Assembly: GCA_021323255.1 (NCBI GenBank)
Contig: JAJTCL010000006.1
Coordinates: forward strand, 1-20,842
Direction of reading: 5' to 3'
Source: Propionibacteriaceae bacterium
GTDB taxonomy: Bacteria > Actinomycetota > Actinomycetes > Propionibacteriales > Propionibacteriaceae
DNA length: 20,842 nucleotides
Notes under the pieces: generated by a model
The model's database searches: none
Told to the model about the DNA's origin: nothing
The model's input: the letters and a program-made list of their open reading frames with translations, nothing else
Made by a program: the position numbers and the translations under genes
Shown: positions 17,765 through 20,842 of the stretch, one piece after another
How the letters are laid out: each line of letters starts with the position of its first letter
How positions within the stretch are numbered: the stretch's first letter is position 1

Positions 17765-18544
17765 ATGCCGTCGGGACACGTGATCAGGCGGGCTGGGGGC
17801 ATCAGCCGTTCGCTGATCACCTACTACGGCCCGGTGTGGCGCCGCGGCCGGATGGAGGCGCTCTACCGGAGGTTTCTTCAGGCTGGTGATCTTGCTTTCG
17901 ACATTGGTGCACATGTCGGCAATCGAGTACGCATCTTCCGCCGAATCGGTGCCCGTGTCATCGCACTCGAGCCGCAGCCAGACTTCGTTGCAGTGCTGCG
18001 GCTGCTTTACGGCCGCGACCCGGACGTCGTCATTGAAGCCAGTGGAGTCGCAGCCGGATCAGGCGAAGGCAAGCTCTACCTGAGTACCCGCACACCCACG
18101 GTTTCGACCTTCGCTGACTCCTGGATCGACGATGTCCAGACTGATCGACGATTCCAACGGATTCGCTGGGACACTGTGATCAGCGTGCCGCTCGTCAGTC
18201 TGGACGAACTCATCTCCCGCCACGGCGAGCCTCAATTCTGCAAGATCGATGTCGAAGGATTTGAACATGAGGTGCTGCAAGGCCTCAGCCAGCCGATTGC
18301 GGCACTGTCATTTGAGTACATTCCAGTCGCCATTGACCGCGCCATCGCCTGCTTGGAGCGAATCAGCGCCCTCGGGGACTACCGCTATCGACACTCCCGG
18401 GTCGAGACGCACCGCTGGGCGGACCGTGGCTGGATGGAACCCGAAACCATGATCGAGCTCTTGAGCACCCTTCCAGCCGATGGTCGATCAGGGGATGTCT
18501 ACGCCGTTCGTACCGATCGGCTCAGCGCCGCTGCTGATCTTTGA
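17765..18544 (+). CDS. FkbM-family SAM-dependent methyltransferase
   Basis: 259 residues. SAM-binding motif I is FDIGAHVGNR (45-54), followed by the acidic ALEPQPD loop (68-73), and the family segment VPLVSLDELI...FCKIDVEGFEHEVLQG (141-173). FkbM enzymes O-methylate sugars, polyketides or other small molecules; the substrate cannot be read from sequence. ATG 17765 is preceded by AGGA at about 8 nt; a TTG at 17729 in frame would add 12 residues. It stands alone, with 185 bp before it, in which I see no gene or clear promoter, and a convergent gene 15 bp after it. No glycan or polyketide genes are adjacent, which is unusual for the family. Confidence 0.9.
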   Translation: MPSGHVIRRAGGISRSLITYYGPVWRRGRMEALYRRFLQAGDLAFDIGAHVGNRVRIFRRIGARVIALEPQPDFVAVLRLLYGRDPDVVIEASGVAAGSGEGKLYLSTRTPTVSTFADSWIDDVQTDRRFQRIRWDTVISVPLVSLDELISRHGEPQFCKIDVEGFEHEVLQGLSQPIAALSFEYIPVAIDRAIACLERISALGDYRYRHSRVETHRWADRGWMEPETMIELLSTLPADGRSGDVYAVRTDRLSAAADL

Positions 18545-18559
18545 GTGACGACCGGCTCG

Positions 18560-19699
18560 TTAACGAAACACATTCAGTGCGTGTGAGCTGTCGAATTCAG
18601 AGCCGGGCACCCGAGGCAGATCGAGGGCATCGGTCGCCAAGTTCGCGAGGTCGGCATTACGGATCGGCTGCTTTCCGCGATAGCTGGAGCGGCTGGCACC
18701 AGGGTTGCGATAGTCCGGATTGAGGTCATAGAGGTCGCGCCCTGCGGCAACGCCAGGGCCCCACGCCATAAAGGGAATCCGGTAATTCTGCAAATTATTC
18801 GAGGCATAGTGCGTTTGGCCGCCACTTCCCCCATGGTCCGCGGTGAGTAGGACAAGGGTGTGTCGGCGTAAGGCGGGCCGAGCGGCCACAGTGTCGAGGA
18901 TGCGGCCGAGCAGGCGATCGGTGTGCTCCACGGCGTCGAGGTACTGCTTGCCCATGAACCCGCGGGAGTGCCCAACACGGTCTGGTAGCGATAGGTGCAC
19001 GAAGGTGAATTCGCGCGGTGAGCGGCGTAGTTCGGCGGTGAGGTTGGCGACCAGCCGGGTGTTGTCGCCGTCGATCGTCGAGCGGTCGATCTTGGCACGC
19101 CCATCGTCACGCCCAACTCTGTCAGGGCCGCCGTGGGCGTTCCAGGTGCGCTTGTAAATAGTGAACTTGATCTTACTGGCGAACAGGGCGGTGGAGCCGC
19201 CATTGTCGTGGACCACGTCGAACACGCTGGCGATGTAGTGCCCAGCTGCCTGATGAACGGTCCTGCCGTTGTCGAGGTTGTCGGTATACCCGTGCCCGCC
19301 ATGCTTGTCGTCCACCCGCCGACCGGTGACCATCGCGACGTGGTTGGGCAGAGTGAGGGTCTGCTCGCGAACTGTGCGAGCGTTCACGGTGTAGGCGCCT
19401 TCGCGCATCAAGCGTTGAAACGCGGGAGTGCGAGATTGCCCGAGTTTCCGGATGGCACGTGGGTTGAGGCCGTCGATAGAGATCGCGATCACTCGGTCGA
19501 CCGCATTGTCGGCCGCCTCATCGGTCCGAGCCGTGGGGGCAGCCGTTCTCTTCGGAGCGGGCAAACCCGGGGACGGTGCGGGTGAGACTAGAACGGGAAG
19601 GGTCTGGCCCGCAGGTGGGGTTGTATGACATCCGGCGACGAGGACTGCCCCCACGATCAAGATGGCCGGCCACGACGTCCGCACGCGTCGAACGGTCAT
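18560..19699 (-). CDS. type I phosphodiesterase/nucleotide pyrophosphatase-family lipoprotein
   Basis: 379 residues in the alkaline phosphatase superfamily. The N-terminal signal ends in a lipobox (VAGC, Cys24), followed by a Pro/Ala-rich linker to residue ~65, so the enzyme should be anchored outside the membrane. Active-site parts are ISIDGLNPRA (metal Asp76), TLTLPNHVAMVTG with Thr116 in the nucleophile position, LSLPDRVGHS (Asp240, His244), and LLTADHGGSG (Asp288, His289) with a further His at 297. This is a complete NPP-type two-metal set. ATG 19699 follows the stop of the membrane-protein gene by 10 bp, so the two are likely one operon. The substrate (nucleotides, phosphodiesters or phosphonates) is unknown. 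Confidence 0.9.
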   Translation of the reverse strand: MTVRRVRTSWPAILIVGAVLVAGCHTTPPAGQTLPVLVSPAPSPGLPAPKRTAAPTARTDEAADNAVDRVIAISIDGLNPRAIRKLGQSRTPAFQRLMREGAYTVNARTVREQTLTLPNHVAMVTGRRVDDKHGGHGYTDNLDNGRTVHQAAGHYIASVFDVVHDNGGSTALFASKIKFTIYKRTWNAHGGPDRVGRDDGRAKIDRSTIDGDNTRLVANLTAELRRSPREFTFVHLSLPDRVGHSRGFMGKQYLDAVEHTDRLLGRILDTVAARPALRRHTLVLLTADHGGSGGQTHYASNNLQNYRIPFMAWGPGVAAGRDLYDLNPDYRNPGASRSSYRGKQPIRNADLANLATDALDLPRVPGSEFDSSHALNVFR

Positions 19700-19709
19700 G
19701 AGCTCGACC

Positions 19710-20558
19710 CTAGCCGCGGCGCGGCTTGGGGCGAATGTGGCGCGCCCGTGGGTCGGGGACCTGCAGGTCAGCCAGGACACCAAATGATGGCGCAATGTGA
19801 TTGGGGGTTTTGGCGACCAGGAAGACCGCGAAGCCGACAGCAGCCGTAGTGGCTATCCCAAATGCCGCGACCGCCGGCATGCGGTCGATGGTGATCGCAA
19901 CCAAGAAGCAGAACAAGGCAAAGCCGTCAAGGCCAGGTACGATCCCGCGCAGCAGCGGGAGAACGCCAACATGGCCAGTCTGTGCCGTCGCGAAGGCGCA
20001 GACCACGCTCAACGCGATCGGAAAAGGCGTCAACACACCCGTAAGGGCGGGGCCGACCGATGCTGCGGTACCAGTCACAAGGAGCACCAGAACTGCGGTC
20101 GCGACCGCCCGCGCCGGCAGATCCCACCACGGTGCTGCCGGAGGCGGTAACGGTGGCGGCTTCAGCCGGCGCAGCAGTGCGCTTGCTCCATGCAGCGCTA
20201 GCAAGGCAAGCACCAGGGCCGCGCCTACCGGCACGTCGACCTGGGCAAGAGCCAGGTCCAGCGCAAGCACCGCGAGCCAGCTGGCCAGCAAGGTCAAGAA
20301 CCAGCCGTGCCGTCTCGACAGGTAGCCGAACAGCACCACGAACAAGGCCAGCGGCACAATGCCCAGCGTGGCGGCGCTGGCCGCCCCAGCGGCGAACCGA
20401 CTGCCGTGGTCCAAGTACAAGATCAACAAGATGGGGCCGGCCACAACTGGCAACACGATCAAGATCCCGGCCACCCGAGGACCCCAGCGTCTTCCGACGA
20501 GGGAAGAAGCGACCACCAGCAGGGGTGCGAGCAGCAGCTTCAACGCCAGGACAGTCAC
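19710..20558 (-). CDS. multi-pass membrane protein with internal duplication (GlpM-like halves)
   Basis: 282 residues, strongly hydrophobic, with about nine helices (roughly 4-22, 29-49, 56-80, 87-105, 111-129, 151-169, 172-195, 202-224, 228-250). The two halves look duplicated: WGPRVAGILIVLPV (25-38) and the following helices resemble VGPALTGVLTPFPI (168-181), keeping the G-P-x3-G-x-L-x3-P pattern. The layout of each half recalls the small GlpM-type membrane proteins. Function is unknown. GTG 20558 has no Shine-Dalgarno; GATACT lies 8 nt upstream, suggesting a short leader. It begins 37 bp after the MarR-like gene and ends 10 bp before the phosphodiesterase gene. Confidence 0.8.
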   Translation of the reverse strand: MTVLALKLLLAPLLVVASSLVGRRWGPRVAGILIVLPVVAGPILLILYLDHGSRFAAGAASAATLGIVPLALFVVLFGYLSRRHGWFLTLLASWLAVLALDLALAQVDVPVGAALVLALLALHGASALLRRLKPPPLPPPAAPWWDLPARAVATAVLVLLVTGTAASVGPALTGVLTPFPIALSVVCAFATAQTGHVGVLPLLRGIVPGLDGFALFCFLVAITIDRMPAVAAFGIATTAAVGFAVFLVAKTPNHIAPSFGVLADLQVPDPRARHIRPKPRRG

Positions 20559-20595
20559 TGGTGTTCAGTATCACAGGAGCTGCTACTCGCGAGCC

Positions 20596-20842
20596 TCAGT
20601 CGTTCGGCGGTCGTTGGTCGGCCTCCAGGAGAGCGACGAGGTGCCGCATTGTCATCAATGTGTTCCGCAGTTCGTCCGTGGCCAGTTGTGCTCCAATCCG
20701 GTTCCTGAGCGGGTGCGCCACGAAGCTGATCCGGCGAATGGCCCAGTATCCGGCCTCGGTGCAGGCGAGCAGCTTGGCGCCGGTGCGCGGGATTCGTCCG
20801 ATACTCCGCCCCTGGTGTGGCGGCGGTTGTCCAGGAGACCAG
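20596..20842 (-). CDS. MarR-like transcription regulator, N-terminal part outside window
   Basis: An open frame from the right edge (first full codon at 20841) down to TGA 20598-20596, about 81 residues. It reads GRSIGRIPRTGAKLLACTEAGY followed by a helix-rich C-terminus (RNTLMTMRHLVALLEAD). The wing plus L-x-x-TEAG pattern and C-terminal dimerisation helix are typical of MarR-family proteins. The frame is on the same strand and just ahead of the membrane-protein gene, so it may regulate that operon. The DNA-binding helix lies outside the window, so the family call is moderate. Confidence 0.62.
   Translation of the reverse strand, partial: WSPGQPPPHQGRSIGRIPRTGAKLLACTEAGYWAIRRISFVAHPLRNRIGAQLATDELRNTLMTMRHLVALLEADQRPPND

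Overview
This window is a GC-rich chromosomal segment from a member of the Actinomycetota. Evidence for that placement is the presence of RbpA (actinobacterial RNA polymerase-binding protein), WhiA, a maleylpyruvate isomerase-type protein of the mycothiol-dependent family, frequent GTG starts, and the conserved gene order uvrC-rapZ-yvcK-whiA-gap-pgk-tpiA-secG. The genus cannot be assigned from what is visible. No tRNA, rRNA, CRISPR array, transposase or prophage gene was seen.

Layout. Bases 1-593 hold the 3' part of pgl (6-phosphogluconolactonase) on the plus strand. It converges on a long minus-strand series that reads from right to left: uvrC (10805-8790), rapZ (8323-7373), yvcK (7376-6390), whiA (5661-4684), gap (4621-3617), pgk (3473-2277), tpiA (2273-1485), secG (1418-1158), rbpA (1079-723). 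This joins lower glycolysis (GAPDH, PGK, TIM) to protein secretion (SecG), transcription (RbpA, WhiA), envelope/carbon control (RapZ, YvcK) and excision repair (UvrC). Two things interrupt it. A plus-strand ArsR-AHSA1 pair sits between yvcK and whiA (5765-6414), and its AHSA1 gene is truncated. A repeat-built block of about 437 bp lies between uvrC and rapZ (8350-8786).

From 11093 to 14722, still on the minus strand, are a Tat-exported Rieske lipoprotein and uvrA. UvrA has a near-perfect match to the LexA-independent DNA-damage promoter (RecA-NDp/PafBC type), placed so that the mRNA would start at or next to the GTG codon. Divergent from uvrA on the plus strand are an MDMPI-family protein and an overlapping metallo-beta-lactamase-fold hydrolase, then a PadR regulator with a DUF1707 membrane protein, then a lone FkbM methyltransferase (to 18544). 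The right end (18560-20842) is again minus strand: a MarR-like regulator (partial), a duplicated multi-pass membrane protein and a phosphodiesterase lipoprotein, closely spaced and probably co-transcribed.

The most noteworthy non-coding signals are: (i) a two-hairpin repeat in two copies, directly after gap and at the end of yvcK, whose second hairpin keeps its pairing through compensatory changes; (ii) the uvrA damage promoter with two direct repeats just upstream; (iii) two ~110-bp structured repeats between uvrC and rapZ; (iv) -10-like hexamers 6-8 nt ahead of several start codons, suggesting widespread leaderless transcription. Most of the window is ordinary conserved core genome, and I saw no clear new multi-gene system.
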